Assembly: GCF_003112535.1 (NCBI RefSeq)
Contig: NZ_BEWA01000028.1
Span: forward strand, 1-64,000
Length of the DNA: 64,000 bases
Origin: Streptomyces rishiriensis
GTDB lineage: Bacteria > Actinomycetota > Actinomycetes > Streptomycetales > Streptomycetaceae
Direction of reading: 5' to 3'
Part shown: positions 33,566-41,326 of the stretch, in pieces
Numbering within the stretch: the first letter of the stretch is position 1
Layout of the letters: each line of letters opens with the position of its first letter
Program-made: the position numbers and the translations under genes
Notes under the pieces: generated by a model
Database searches by the model: none
What the model saw: the letters and a program-made list of their open reading frames with translations, nothing else
Told to the model about the DNA's origin: nothing

Positions 33566-34822
33566 TCAGCCGAGGTGTTTCTGCAGCAGGGTCACCGCGT
33601 AGGGGCTGCCCGGGCCGCCCTGTTTGGCTCGTTGTTCGCCGACGACCGTGTAGCCCGCCGACTCGTAGTAGGCGCGCAGGCGGAGGTTGGCGGAGAGGCA
33701 GTCCAGGCGGGCGTAGGGGCGGCCGGTCGCGGCGATGCGGGACTCGGCCTGTGCCAGCATCCTGCGGCCCGTTCCGGGCGGGGCGGTGTGCGGGGTCGTC
33801 ATCAGGCGGTGGATGTAGCCGGCGTCCGGCGGGCGGGGGCCCCAGGCCGCCGGGTCGTCCCACCAGAGTTCGAAGGCGCCGGCCGGCGCCGTGTCCGTGT
33901 GCGCCAGCCAGACCTCACCCTCGCGCATCCGGTCGAGGAAGTGGGCCTCGTCCTTCTCGCCGGGCCGCCACTGCTCGATGCCCCGGGCCAGCTGCCACAG
34001 GGCCGCCGTGTCGCGCAGGCGGACCAGGAGCGGGGCGTCCTCGGGAGTGGCTCTGCGGTAGACCGGCTCCGGCCAGGCGGTGGGGAGGGGTTCCAGGAGC
34101 CGGGCGCGCAGGGCGGCGGTCAGGCTCTCCGCGTCGAGGCCCAGGGCGTGCGTCACATACGCCTCGACGGAGCCGTGGCGGGCGCGCAGGGCCCGCAGGA
34201 ACAGGCGCATCGCCGCCTCGGGGGCGCGGCCGAAGGCCGGCCAGGCCGGGGAGCGGCCGTCGTGGCGGGCCCGCCAGTCCTCCAGCAGGGCCCGGGTCGC
34301 CAGTTCGGTCAGGGTGAAGTCCTCGATGATCGTCTCGTCCGGGACGCCGAGGAGGGCGAGGATCAGGGCCGCGAGCTGACCGGTGCGGTCCTTGCCGGAG
34401 GCGCAGTGGAACACCAGGCCGCCTTGCGCCTCGGCCACCAGGCGCAGCGCCGCGGCGATCTCCTTCGTGCCGTCCTCGGCCACCTCCAGATAGCGGGCGC
34501 TGAGGTAGGGGCCGGGCTCCACGTCCGGCGTCGCGGCGGCTTGGTCGTAGGGACGGTGCTCGATGCTGAGGTTGTGGTAGGCGAAGGAGTCGTGCTGCGG
34601 GATCCGGCCCGCGGACTCGGCCTCCCAGGGGTGGCGCAGGTCCACGACCGTGCCGATGCCCAGGGCGAGGAAGCGGTCCCAGTCGGGGGTGCCCGGTGTC
34701 AGTCTGCCGAGGGAGTCCGCGCGGAACAGGAGGCCCGGGCGGATCCGGTGGCCGGTTCCGGCCGGGTAGCCGCCCAGGTCGCGGAAGTTGTGCAGGGTCT
34801 CGAACGGTATGTGTCTGTCCAC
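33566..34822 (-). CDS. Tyrosine-protein phosphatase / GNAT acetyltransferase fusion
   Basis: 418 residues from GTG 34822 (AAGG at 8 bases). Residues 1-250 are a PTP of the Y_phosphatase3 type: NFRDLGG at the start and P-loop FHCASGKDRTGQ with nucleophile Cys140. Residues ~260-418 are a GNAT domain: IHRLMTTPHTAPPGTGRRML is the acetyl-CoA binding stretch, followed by LDCLSANLRLRAYYESAGY. No stop or frameshift separates them. The fusion suggests a linked phosphate/acetyl function; substrates are unknown. Confidence 0.9.
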   Translation of the reverse strand: MDRHIPFETLHNFRDLGGYPAGTGHRIRPGLLFRADSLGRLTPGTPDWDRFLALGIGTVVDLRHPWEAESAGRIPQHDSFAYHNLSIEHRPYDQAAATPDVEPGPYLSARYLEVAEDGTKEIAAALRLVAEAQGGLVFHCASGKDRTGQLAALILALLGVPDETIIEDFTLTELATRALLEDWRARHDGRSPAWPAFGRAPEAAMRLFLRALRARHGSVEAYVTHALGLDAESLTAALRARLLEPLPTAWPEPVYRRATPEDAPLLVRLRDTAALWQLARGIEQWRPGEKDEAHFLDRMREGEVWLAHTDTAPAGAFELWWDDPAAWGPRPPDAGYIHRLMTTPHTAPPGTGRRMLAQAESRIAATGRPYARLDCLSANLRLRAYYESAGYTVVGEQRAKQGGPGSPYAVTLLQKHLG

Positions 34823-34930
34823 GAGCAGGACCTTAGGGGAGCCGGGAGCGGGAACCGGGCGGGCCGTCGCGCTGTCTTCAGCTGAGCGGTCGAGCGCGCT
34901 CGAACGGCGATGCGAGGACCGGGCGCGGGG

Positions 34931-34980
34931 ACGCGCAGGGACACACAGGGACACACAGGGATACACGGGGACACGGACAC
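34931..34980. repeat. Five degenerate 10-bp tandem repeats
   Basis: Units starting at 34931, 34941, 34951, 34961 and 34971: ACGCGCAGGG, ACACACAGGG, ACACACAGGG, ATACACGGGG, ACACGGACAC. The period matches one turn of B-DNA. The array ends 12 bases before the first lipoprotein start. Confidence 0.8.
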
Positions 34981-34991
34981 GGGGGTCTGCG

Positions 34992-35288
34992 ATGGATCGT
35001 GGGCGGAGAAGAGTACGGATGGCCGTCTGGGGCGCGGGGCTGACGCTGCTGGCCGTCGGCGCGCTGGCCGGCTGTTCCGACGAGTACAACGACGAGCGGG
35101 GCAAGGGGGACGCTCCCGTGCAGGGGAAGGCGGGGGACGACACTCCCGCCGAGGTGTTCAACATGCCCGACGGGTTCGGGAACCTGGCCACGAAGTGCGT
35201 CGGGCACGGGTTCCGGGCGTATGTGACGACCAATGCGACGGGTCCGTCCAACGTGCAGATCGTCGAGGACAAGTCGTGCGGCGGCTGA
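34992..35288 (+). CDS. Small lipoprotein (duplicate copy A)
   Basis: 98 residues. Basic n-region, hydrophobic core LTLLAVGALAGC lipobox near Cys28. The mature part carries NDERGKGDAPVQGKAGDDTP and MPDGFGNLATKCVG. No known fold; probably anchored outside the membrane. It overlaps copy B by 13 bases. Confidence 0.75.
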   Translation: MDRGRRRVRMAVWGAGLTLLAVGALAGCSDEYNDERGKGDAPVQGKAGDDTPAEVFNMPDGFGNLATKCVGHGFRAYVTTNATGPSNVQIVEDKSCGG

Positions 35289-35593
35289 CGGCCGTCGGCG
35301 CCGCGCTCGCCCTCGCCGTGCTGCTCGGCGGGTGTTCGCAGAAGTACTACGACGAGCGGGGGAAGGCCGACGCCCCGGTGGCGGGGAGGGCGGGGGACGA
35401 CACTCCCGCCGAGGTCCACAACTTCCCGGACGGGTTCGGGAACCTCGCCACGAAGTGCGTCGGGCCCGGGAAGCGGGGCTATGCGACGACCCGGGACGTC
35501 CACGCGGAGCGGGACGACGGCGGCGACACCGAGATCGTGATCATCCCGGCGAACGCCGTCGTCGTCGACGACCCGGGCTGCACGGGGCCGTAG
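35276..35593 (+). CDS. Small lipoprotein (duplicate copy B)
   Basis: 105 residues from GTG 35276, inside the end of copy A. Lipobox VLLGGC near Cys20. The mature part repeats the copy A pattern: YDERGKADAPVAGRAGDDTP and FPDGFGNLATKCVG, then diverges with an acidic tail (DDGGDTEIVIIPANAVVVDD). A tandem duplication followed by divergence of the C-terminal ends. Function unknown. Confidence 0.75.
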   Translation: MRRLTAVGAALALAVLLGGCSQKYYDERGKADAPVAGRAGDDTPAEVHNFPDGFGNLATKCVGPGKRGYATTRDVHAERDDGGDTEIVIIPANAVVVDDPGCTGP

Positions 35594-35609
35594 GCGGGTC
35601 GGTCGTCCC

Positions 35610-36386
35610 TCACCCTTCGCGGTGGATCTTGGTGTTGGACGCCTGGGCGCGGGGGCGCAGGACGAGGAGGTCGACGTTGACATGGCTGGGGCGGGTGACG
35701 GCCCAGGCGATGGTCTCGGCCACGTCGGAGGCCGTGAGGGGTTCGGCGACGCCTTCGTAGACCTTGGCCGCGCGGTCCTCGTCGCCGCCGAAGCGGGTGA
35801 GCGCGAACTCGTCGGTCTTGACCATGCCGGGGGCGATCTCGATGACGCGGACCGGGCGGCCGACGATCTCCAGGCGGAGCGTCTCGGCCAGGACGTGGGC
35901 GCCGTGCTTGGCGGCGACGTAGCCCGCGCCGCCCTCGTACGTGCCGTGACCGGCGGTGGAGGAGACGACGACCACGGTGCCGTCGCCGCTCGCGTCGAGC
36001 TTGGGCAGGAGGGCCTGGGTGACGTTGAGGGTGCCGAGGACGTTCGTCTCGTACATGGTGCGCCAGTCGGCGGGGTCGCCGGTGGCGACGGGGTCGGCGC
36101 CGAGCGCGCCGCCCGCGTTGTTGACCAGCACGCCGATCGTCTTGAAGGCCGTCGCGAACTCGTCGACCGCGGCACGGTCCGTCACGTCCAGCTGGTAGGC
36201 GGCCGCCGAGCCGCCCGCCCGCGTGATCTCCTCGGCGAGTGCCTCGATGCGGTCCTTGCGGCGGGCCGTGAGGACGACCCGGTAGCCGGCCGCGGCGAGT
36301 TGCCGTGCGGTGGCGGCGCCGATCCCGCTGCTCGCACCGGTGACGACGGCGATGCGGGAGGCGGCGGACGGTGCGGCGGTGGCCAT
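35610..36386 (-). CDS. SDR-family oxidoreductase (YdfG-like)
   Basis: 258 residues. NADP motif VVTGASSGIGAATA at the N-terminus, NNAGGALG, catalytic Ser in VVVSSTAGHGT and YVAAKHG (Tyr-x3-Lys). Resembles the NADP-dependent serine/3-hydroxy acid dehydrogenase group. Converges with the lipoprotein pair, 16 bases apart. Confidence 0.9.
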   Translation of the reverse strand: MATAAPSAASRIAVVTGASSGIGAATARQLAAAGYRVVLTARRKDRIEALAEEITRAGGSAAAYQLDVTDRAAVDEFATAFKTIGVLVNNAGGALGADPVATGDPADWRTMYETNVLGTLNVTQALLPKLDASGDGTVVVVSSTAGHGTYEGGAGYVAAKHGAHVLAETLRLEIVGRPVRVIEIAPGMVKTDEFALTRFGGDEDRAAKVYEGVAEPLTASDVAETIAWAVTRPSHVNVDLLVLRPRAQASNTKIHREG

Positions 36387-36518
36387 GAGCTGCTCCTCGG
36401 ACGGGGCGGGTCGGTGCCGCCAGGATAGGCGGGCGGGGCGACGGGCCGGCCGGTGGTCTCGTCCAGTGGGCGGGCGCAGGGGACGGGGACGGTCCGTCCT
36501 CGGGGTTCTCAGGGGGCG

Positions 36519-36585
36519 CCGGGGTTCTCGGGGTCCTCGGCGCCCGGGGGGATCGTGGCGTCCCCGGGGTTCTCGGGGTCCTCGG
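36519..36585. repeat. 22-bp perfect direct repeat in the SDR-marR gap
   Basis: CCGGGGTTCTCGGGGTCCTC, extended by GG, occurs at 36519-36540 and 36564-36585, 45 bases apart. Degenerate copies lie nearby. The 363-base gap (36387-36749) otherwise holds no convincing gene. Confidence 0.7.
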
Positions 36586-36749
36586 GGGTTGTCACCTGAC
36601 GGGGGGCCTCGTGGGGTGACCGTGATCGGTCCAACGACCGGCGGCAGGTGCTGGACACCGGCGACGCCTACTCCTTCTGAACCCTCGTGTGTCCGGTGCG
36701 TCGTACGATGCGCGGACGGCGCTGACGGAGGCGCCGACTAAGGGGTGCG

Positions 36750-37223
36750 ATGTCCGGGAACGTGCGGTCGCGGCTGCTGGACGAGCTGTCCGTGGTCTCC
36801 CGCCGGTACATGGCCGCCTACGCCCTGTTCAACCAGGCGCTCGCCGACCGTCTCGGGCTGCATCCCACGGACCTGCAGTGTCTGAACCTGCTGGTGCTGG
36901 AGCGCGAGCCGGTGACGACGGGCCGGGTCGCCGAGCTGACGGGGCTGACCACCGGGTCGGCGACCCGGCTGGTGGACCGGCTGGAGAAGGCGGGCTATGT
37001 GGTCCGGGAGCGCGACGACGCGGACCGGCGGCGGGTGCTGGTGGCGACGGTGCCGGAGCGGGCCGCGGAGTTCAAGCGGATGTGGGAGCGGCTGGGCGGC
37101 GACTGGATGCCGCTCTTCGAGGATCTCGCGGACGCCGAACTCGCCGTGATCGTCCGGCACATGCGGCGGACCGTGGAGTTCGGGGCGGAGCAGGTCGTGC
37201 GATTGCGGGAAGGCCGGGTCTAG
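36750..37223 (+). CDS. MarR-family transcriptional regulator
   Basis: 157 residues with the winged helix in the middle: RVAELTGLTTGSATRLVDRL is the recognition region and ERDDADRRRVLV the wing. Dimerisation helices lie at both ends. The permease gene begins 6 bases later, so it likely controls that operon. The ligand is unknown. Confidence 0.9.
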   Translation: MSGNVRSRLLDELSVVSRRYMAAYALFNQALADRLGLHPTDLQCLNLLVLEREPVTTGRVAELTGLTTGSATRLVDRLEKAGYVVRERDDADRRRVLVATVPERAAEFKRMWERLGGDWMPLFEDLADAELAVIVRHMRRTVEFGAEQVVRLREGRV

Positions 37224-37229
37224 GGGCGG

Positions 37230-38255
37230 ATGCAGGAGACGGAGATACGGCCGTCCGCGGTGGCGGCCGACGGAGCGCGGGGCGCCGGTGCGGGGCGCGG
37301 GCTGCCGCGGCACTGGCCGCTGATGCTGCTGGGCGCGGCGGTGGCGCCGGGCGCGGTGCTGGTGCTCGTCGGGCGGACGCTCGAGGTGCCCGCGGTGCAG
37401 GCGTGGCGGACGGTGTGTCTGGCGGTGACCGTGCAGGCGCTGCCGTTCCTGTTGCTGGGCACGGCTCTGTCGGGGGCGATCAACGCGTTCGTGCCGGCGA
37501 GCGTCTTCAGCCGGCTGCTGCCGAAGCGGGCGGCGCTGGCGGTGCCGGTGGCGGGGGTGGCGGGGGTGGTGCTGCCGGGGTGCGAGTGCGCGTCGGTGCC
37601 GGTGGCGAGCAGCCTGATCGGGCGGGGGGTGACCCCGGCCGCGGCGTTCGCGTTCCTGCTCTCCGCGCCCGCCGTGAACCCGGTGGTGCTGACGGCGACG
37701 GCGGTGGCGTTTCCCGGCAGCCCGGAGATGGTGCTGGCCCGCCTCGTGGCCTCGCTGGTGACGGCGGCGGCGATGGGCTGGCTGTGGCTGTGGCTGGGCC
37801 GGGAGGAGTGGTTGCGGCCGGTGGTGCGGCACTCCGGGCACCGGCCGGGGCACAGCCGCTGGACGGAGTTCCGGCGCGGTTTCCAGCACGACTTCCTGCA
37901 CGCCGGGGGCTTTCTGGTGGTGGGGGCGATGGCGGCGGCGACCTTCAACGTGGCGGTGCCGCGGTCGGTGCTGGACACGTTCTCCGGTTCGCCGTGGCTG
38001 TCGGTGCTGTTCCTGGCGGCGCTGGCGATCGTGCTGGCGGTGTGCAGCGAGGCGGACGCCTTCGTGGCGGCGTCGCTCAGCGGGTTCTCGCCGGTGGCGC
38101 GGCTCGCGTTCATGGTGGTGGGCCCGATGGTCGACCTGAAGCTGATCGCCCTGCAGGCGGGGACATTCGGGCGGGCCTTCGCGGTGCGGTTCTCGGCGGC
38201 CACGGCGGTGGTCGCGGTGGTGTGCAGCGCGGTGATCGGAGGGGTGCTGCTGTGA
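37230..38255 (+). CDS. ArsP/DUF318-type permease
   Basis: 341 residues with eight or more membrane helices. The signature LPGCECASVPVASSLIGRG with its Cys-x-Cys and LSAPAVNPVVL is that of the permease family (DUF318, including ArsP and Bacillus YcgR). A second half resembles the first. It may export or import a metal or organoarsenical. It overlaps the downstream gene by 4 bases (GTGA). Confidence 0.85.
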   Translation: MQETEIRPSAVAADGARGAGAGRGLPRHWPLMLLGAAVAPGAVLVLVGRTLEVPAVQAWRTVCLAVTVQALPFLLLGTALSGAINAFVPASVFSRLLPKRAALAVPVAGVAGVVLPGCECASVPVASSLIGRGVTPAAAFAFLLSAPAVNPVVLTATAVAFPGSPEMVLARLVASLVTAAAMGWLWLWLGREEWLRPVVRHSGHRPGHSRWTEFRRGFQHDFLHAGGFLVVGAMAAATFNVAVPRSVLDTFSGSPWLSVLFLAALAIVLAVCSEADAFVAASLSGFSPVARLAFMVVGPMVDLKLIALQAGTFGRAFAVRFSAATAVVAVVCSAVIGGVLL

Positions 38256-39169
38256 AGCGGTTCGCGCAGGTGGGGCTGTTGGTGCTCGCGGGTCTCGGGT
38301 TGCTGCACACCTCGCTCTTCACGGACGAGTACCTGCGGTTCGTGAAGGCGGGGATGCGGCCGCTTCTGATCGCGTCGGGGGTGCTGCTGATCGGGCTGGG
38401 AGCGGCGGAGGCCTGGCCCGGCCGTCGCCCCGGCGGCGGGGACGCGCACGGCCACGATGAGGATCACGGCCCCGGTCACGGTCGCGATCGTGCAGACGAT
38501 CACGGCCGCGCCGAAGCGCATGCCGACGCGCATGCCGACGCGCAGGCCTACGGCGACGGCGGCCGGCACGAAGGCGATGGCCATGGCCATGGCCATGGCG
38601 ATGGCCGCGACGACGGCGTGCGCGTCGGCGATGGCGATGGCGGCCACGGGCATGATCACTCCCGGGTGCCGCGGGTCGCCTGGCTGCTGTTCCTGCCGGT
38701 GCTGAGCCTGCTGTTCTACGCCCCGCCCGCGCTCGGCTCGTACACCGCGTCCCGGGAGCCGGCCAAGGTCGTCGCGGTGCAGGAGGACGCCTTCGATCCG
38801 CTGCCGGCTACCTCGCCGCTTCCGATCACGCTCACCGAGTTCACCCAGCGCGTGCAGCAGGACCGTTCGCGGGCGATCAAGGGGCGCACGGTCCGGATGA
38901 CCGGGTTCGTGACGTCCGCCGACGGGGACGGCTGGTATCTCACCCGCATCGTCATCAGCTGCTGTGCGGCGGACTCGACCACGCTGAAGGTGCGGGTGTA
39001 CGGGCCGGCGGCGCCGAAGGCCGACACATGGGTGACCGTCGAGGGGACCTGGCATCCGGGCGGGGCGCTGGGGACGTCGTCGGCGGAGGTGGCGGTGGAC
39101 GCGCGAGGTGTGACGAAGGTGGACAAGCCGTCCAACGCGTACATGGACGCCGTGCCGCTCGCCTCCTAA
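38252..39169 (+). CDS. TIGR03943 family membrane protein with His-rich loop (YcgQ-like)
   Basis: 305 residues from GTG 38252. Two N-terminal helices, then a ~70-residue loop (about 65-137) packed with His, Asp and Gly (AHGHDEDHGPGHGRDRADDH and similar), then a third helix and a C-terminal domain with a Cys-Cys pair (IVISCCAAD). TIGR03943 proteins pair with DUF318 permeases and in Bacillus with zinc. The loop is a likely metal-binding site. Confidence 0.85.
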   Translation: MKRFAQVGLLVLAGLGLLHTSLFTDEYLRFVKAGMRPLLIASGVLLIGLGAAEAWPGRRPGGGDAHGHDEDHGPGHGRDRADDHGRAEAHADAHADAQAYGDGGRHEGDGHGHGHGDGRDDGVRVGDGDGGHGHDHSRVPRVAWLLFLPVLSLLFYAPPALGSYTASREPAKVVAVQEDAFDPLPATSPLPITLTEFTQRVQQDRSRAIKGRTVRMTGFVTSADGDGWYLTRIVISCCAADSTTLKVRVYGPAAPKADTWVTVEGTWHPGGALGTSSAEVAVDARGVTKVDKPSNAYMDAVPLAS

Positions 39170-39208
39170 GAGGCGTTCCGGGCCTCGGTGTCGTCCCGGT
39201 CGTAGCGT

Positions 39209-39330
39209 TCGCGGGCCGCGTGGACCTCGTCACGGGGGCGGTCGGCGGTTATGCCGTCCAGCTCGTCGCGTGGCAGGGCGTGAAGGTCGCCGCCCTGTCC
39301 GGGCGCAGGACGAAGGAGTTCGCGGGACCG
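39209..39330 (+). pseudogene. Remnant of a quinone-oxidoreductase-like Rossmann domain
   Basis: One frame reads RVDLVTGAVGGYAVQLVAWQ and continues GVKVAALSG. This matches the NADPH-binding motif of medium-chain dehydrogenases (VTGAxGxVGGYAVQLA) with a short deletion. It lacks start, catalytic domain and further homology, so it is likely a gene relic in the 284-base gap. Confidence 0.5.
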
Positions 39331-39416
39331 GGACAGGGACAGGGACCGGGACCAGGGGTCGGGGGCTGGGGTCGCGCGGGGCGGAATAGGGGTGGCGGCG
39401 TCGCTGTTAGGCCGTG

Positions 39417-39431
39417 TAGTTTAACGGTCAA
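39417..39431 (+). promoter_or_regulatory. AT-rich operator-like site before the LLM gene
   Basis: TAGTTTAACGGTCAACAAC contains GTT-8-AAC symmetry and is unusually AT-rich. It sits ~20 bases before the start with GGAGGGTGAG following. It may be a -10/operator for a MarR/HxlR-type regulator; no regulator is adjacent. Confidence 0.35.
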
Positions 39432-39453
39432 CAACTTTGGAGGGTGAGCGACC

Positions 39454-40545
39454 ATGCAGTTCGGGATCTTCACGGTGGGCGATGTCACGCCGGACCCGAC
39501 GACGGGCCGTACGCCGACCGAGGCCGAGCGGATCAAGGCCATGGTCGCCATCGCGCTGAAGGCCGAGGAGGTCGGCCTCGACGTCTTCGCGACCGGCGAG
39601 CACCACAACCCGCCGTTCGTGCCCTCGTCCCCGACGACGATGCTCGGCTACATCGCCGCGCAGACGCAGAAGCTGATCCTCTCCACCTCCACCACCCTCA
39701 TCACCACCAACGACCCGGTGAAGATCGCGGAGGACTTCGCGATGCTCCAGCACCTGGCCGACGGACGCGTGGACCTCATGATGGGGCGCGGCAACACCGG
39801 GCCGGTCTACCCCTGGTTCGGGCAGGACATCCGCGAGGGCATCAACCTCGCCATCGAGAACTACGCCCTGCTGCGCAGGCTGTGGCGCGAGGACGTCGTC
39901 GACTGGGAGGGGAAGTTCCGCACCGCCCTGCAGGGCTTCACCTCCACGCCCCGCCCGCTGGACGACGTGCCGCCGTTCGTCTGGCACGGCTCCATCCGCT
40001 CGCCCGAGATCGCCGAGCAGGCCGCCTACTACGGCGACGGGTTCTTCCACAACAACATCTTCTGGCCCGCCGACCACACCAAGCGGATGGTCGAGCTGTA
40101 CCGGGCCAGGTACGCGCACTACGGGCACGGCACCCCCGAGCAGGCCATCGTGGGGCTCGGCGGACAGGTGTTCATGCGGAAGAACTCGCAGGACGCCGTC
40201 CGTGAGTTCCGGCCGTACTTCGACAACGCTCCGGTCTACGGGCACGGACCCTCCCTGGAGGACTTCACCGACCAGACCCCGCTGACCGTCGGCACGCCCG
40301 GGCAGGTCATCGAGAAGACGCTGAAGTTCCGCGAGTACGCGGGCGACTACCAGCGCCAGCTGTTCCTCCTCGACCACGCGGGGCTGCCGCTGAAGACCGT
40401 GCTGGAGCAGCTCGACCTGCTCGGCGAGGAGGTCGTGCCGGTGCTGCGCAAGGAGTTCGCCGTCGGACGGCCGGCCGACGTGCCGGACGCGCCCACCCAC
40501 CCGTCGCTGCTCGCGCAGAAGGAAGCCAAGGAGGTCGTGGCATGA
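39454..40545 (+). CDS. LLM-class flavin-dependent oxidoreductase (CE1758-like)
   Basis: 363 residues, bacterial-luciferase-like TIM barrel. MQFGIFTVGDVTPDP starts the protein, EEVGLDVFATGEHHNPP is the flavin-loop signature and GRVDLMMGRGNTGPVYPWF the second. It is predicted to be an FMN-dependent monooxygenase with reduced flavin supplied by the next gene, with which it overlaps by 4 bases. Confidence 0.9.
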   Translation: MQFGIFTVGDVTPDPTTGRTPTEAERIKAMVAIALKAEEVGLDVFATGEHHNPPFVPSSPTTMLGYIAAQTQKLILSTSTTLITTNDPVKIAEDFAMLQHLADGRVDLMMGRGNTGPVYPWFGQDIREGINLAIENYALLRRLWREDVVDWEGKFRTALQGFTSTPRPLDDVPPFVWHGSIRSPEIAEQAAYYGDGFFHNNIFWPADHTKRMVELYRARYAHYGHGTPEQAIVGLGGQVFMRKNSQDAVREFRPYFDNAPVYGHGPSLEDFTDQTPLTVGTPGQVIEKTLKFREYAGDYQRQLFLLDHAGLPLKTVLEQLDLLGEEVVPVLRKEFAVGRPADVPDAPTHPSLLAQKEAKEVVA

Positions 40546-41204
40546 AGCTCGTCGTCGTCTCGGCGGGGCTGAGCGTCCCGTCGTCGACCCGGCTGCTGGC
40601 CGACCGGCTGGCCCAGGCGGTGCAGCGGCAGACGGCCGTCGACGTCGAGGTCGTGGAACTGCGCGACCTCGCCGTCGAGATCGCCCACAACTTCACCAAC
40701 GGCTTCGCCGGGGGGAAGCTGGCCGCCGCACTGGAGGCGGTGACGGACGCGGACGGGCTGATCGTCGTGACGCCGGTGTTCTCCGCCTCCTACAGCGGTC
40801 TGTTCAAGTCGTTCTTCGACGTCCTGGACCAGGAGGCGCTGGCGGGCAAGCCGGTGCTGATCGCCGCGACCGGCGGCAGCGCACGCCACTCGCTCGTGCT
40901 GGAGCACGCCCTGCGGCCGCTCTTCTCCTATCTGCGTGCCGTGGTCGTCCCGACCGCCGTCTACGCGGCCTCGGAGGACTGGGGCGCGCAGGGGCTGCCC
41001 GGCCGGATCGAGCGGGCGGCGGGCGAGCTGGCCTCGCTGATGACCGGCCTGTCCGCGCCCGCGTCGCCGTCCGGACCGGCCGGGACCGCCAAGGCCGACG
41101 AGACCGCCAAGGCCGACCAGGCCGACGAGACCGCCAAGGCCGACCAGGCCGGGTTCACCGTGGTGCCCTTCGCCGAACAGCTGGCGGCACTGGCCGGACG
41201 GTGA
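40542..41204 (+). CDS. NADPH-dependent FMN reductase (CE1759-like)
   Basis: 220 residues of flavodoxin fold. Phosphate loop SAGLSVPSSTRLLADRL and TPVFSASYSGLFKSFFD for FMN and the dimer interface. Start overlaps the LLM stop (ATGA). The C-terminal ~40 residues contain an imperfect repeat of ADETAKADQ units, a recent DNA duplication (41088-41150), outside the enzyme fold. Confidence 0.9.
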   Translation: MKLVVVSAGLSVPSSTRLLADRLAQAVQRQTAVDVEVVELRDLAVEIAHNFTNGFAGGKLAAALEAVTDADGLIVVTPVFSASYSGLFKSFFDVLDQEALAGKPVLIAATGGSARHSLVLEHALRPLFSYLRAVVVPTAVYAASEDWGAQGLPGRIERAAGELASLMTGLSAPASPSGPAGTAKADETAKADQADETAKADQAGFTVVPFAEQLAALAGR

Positions 41205-41326
41205 CCCCCGGGCGCCGGGCGGGTGCACACGACCCGCCCGGCATATCGGTGAGAGCCGAGTAAGAAGGGTGATCGTAGGACCGTCCCCACCGCCCCGGCC
41301 GGCAGGGACCAGGGCAGACTGGGCGG

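Noticed and set aside
38457..38705. Short frame in the His-codon region of the TIGR03943 gene, Met/Ala/Thr repeats
   Set aside because: Arises from the repeated GGCCATGGC sequence coding the His-rich loop in another frame.
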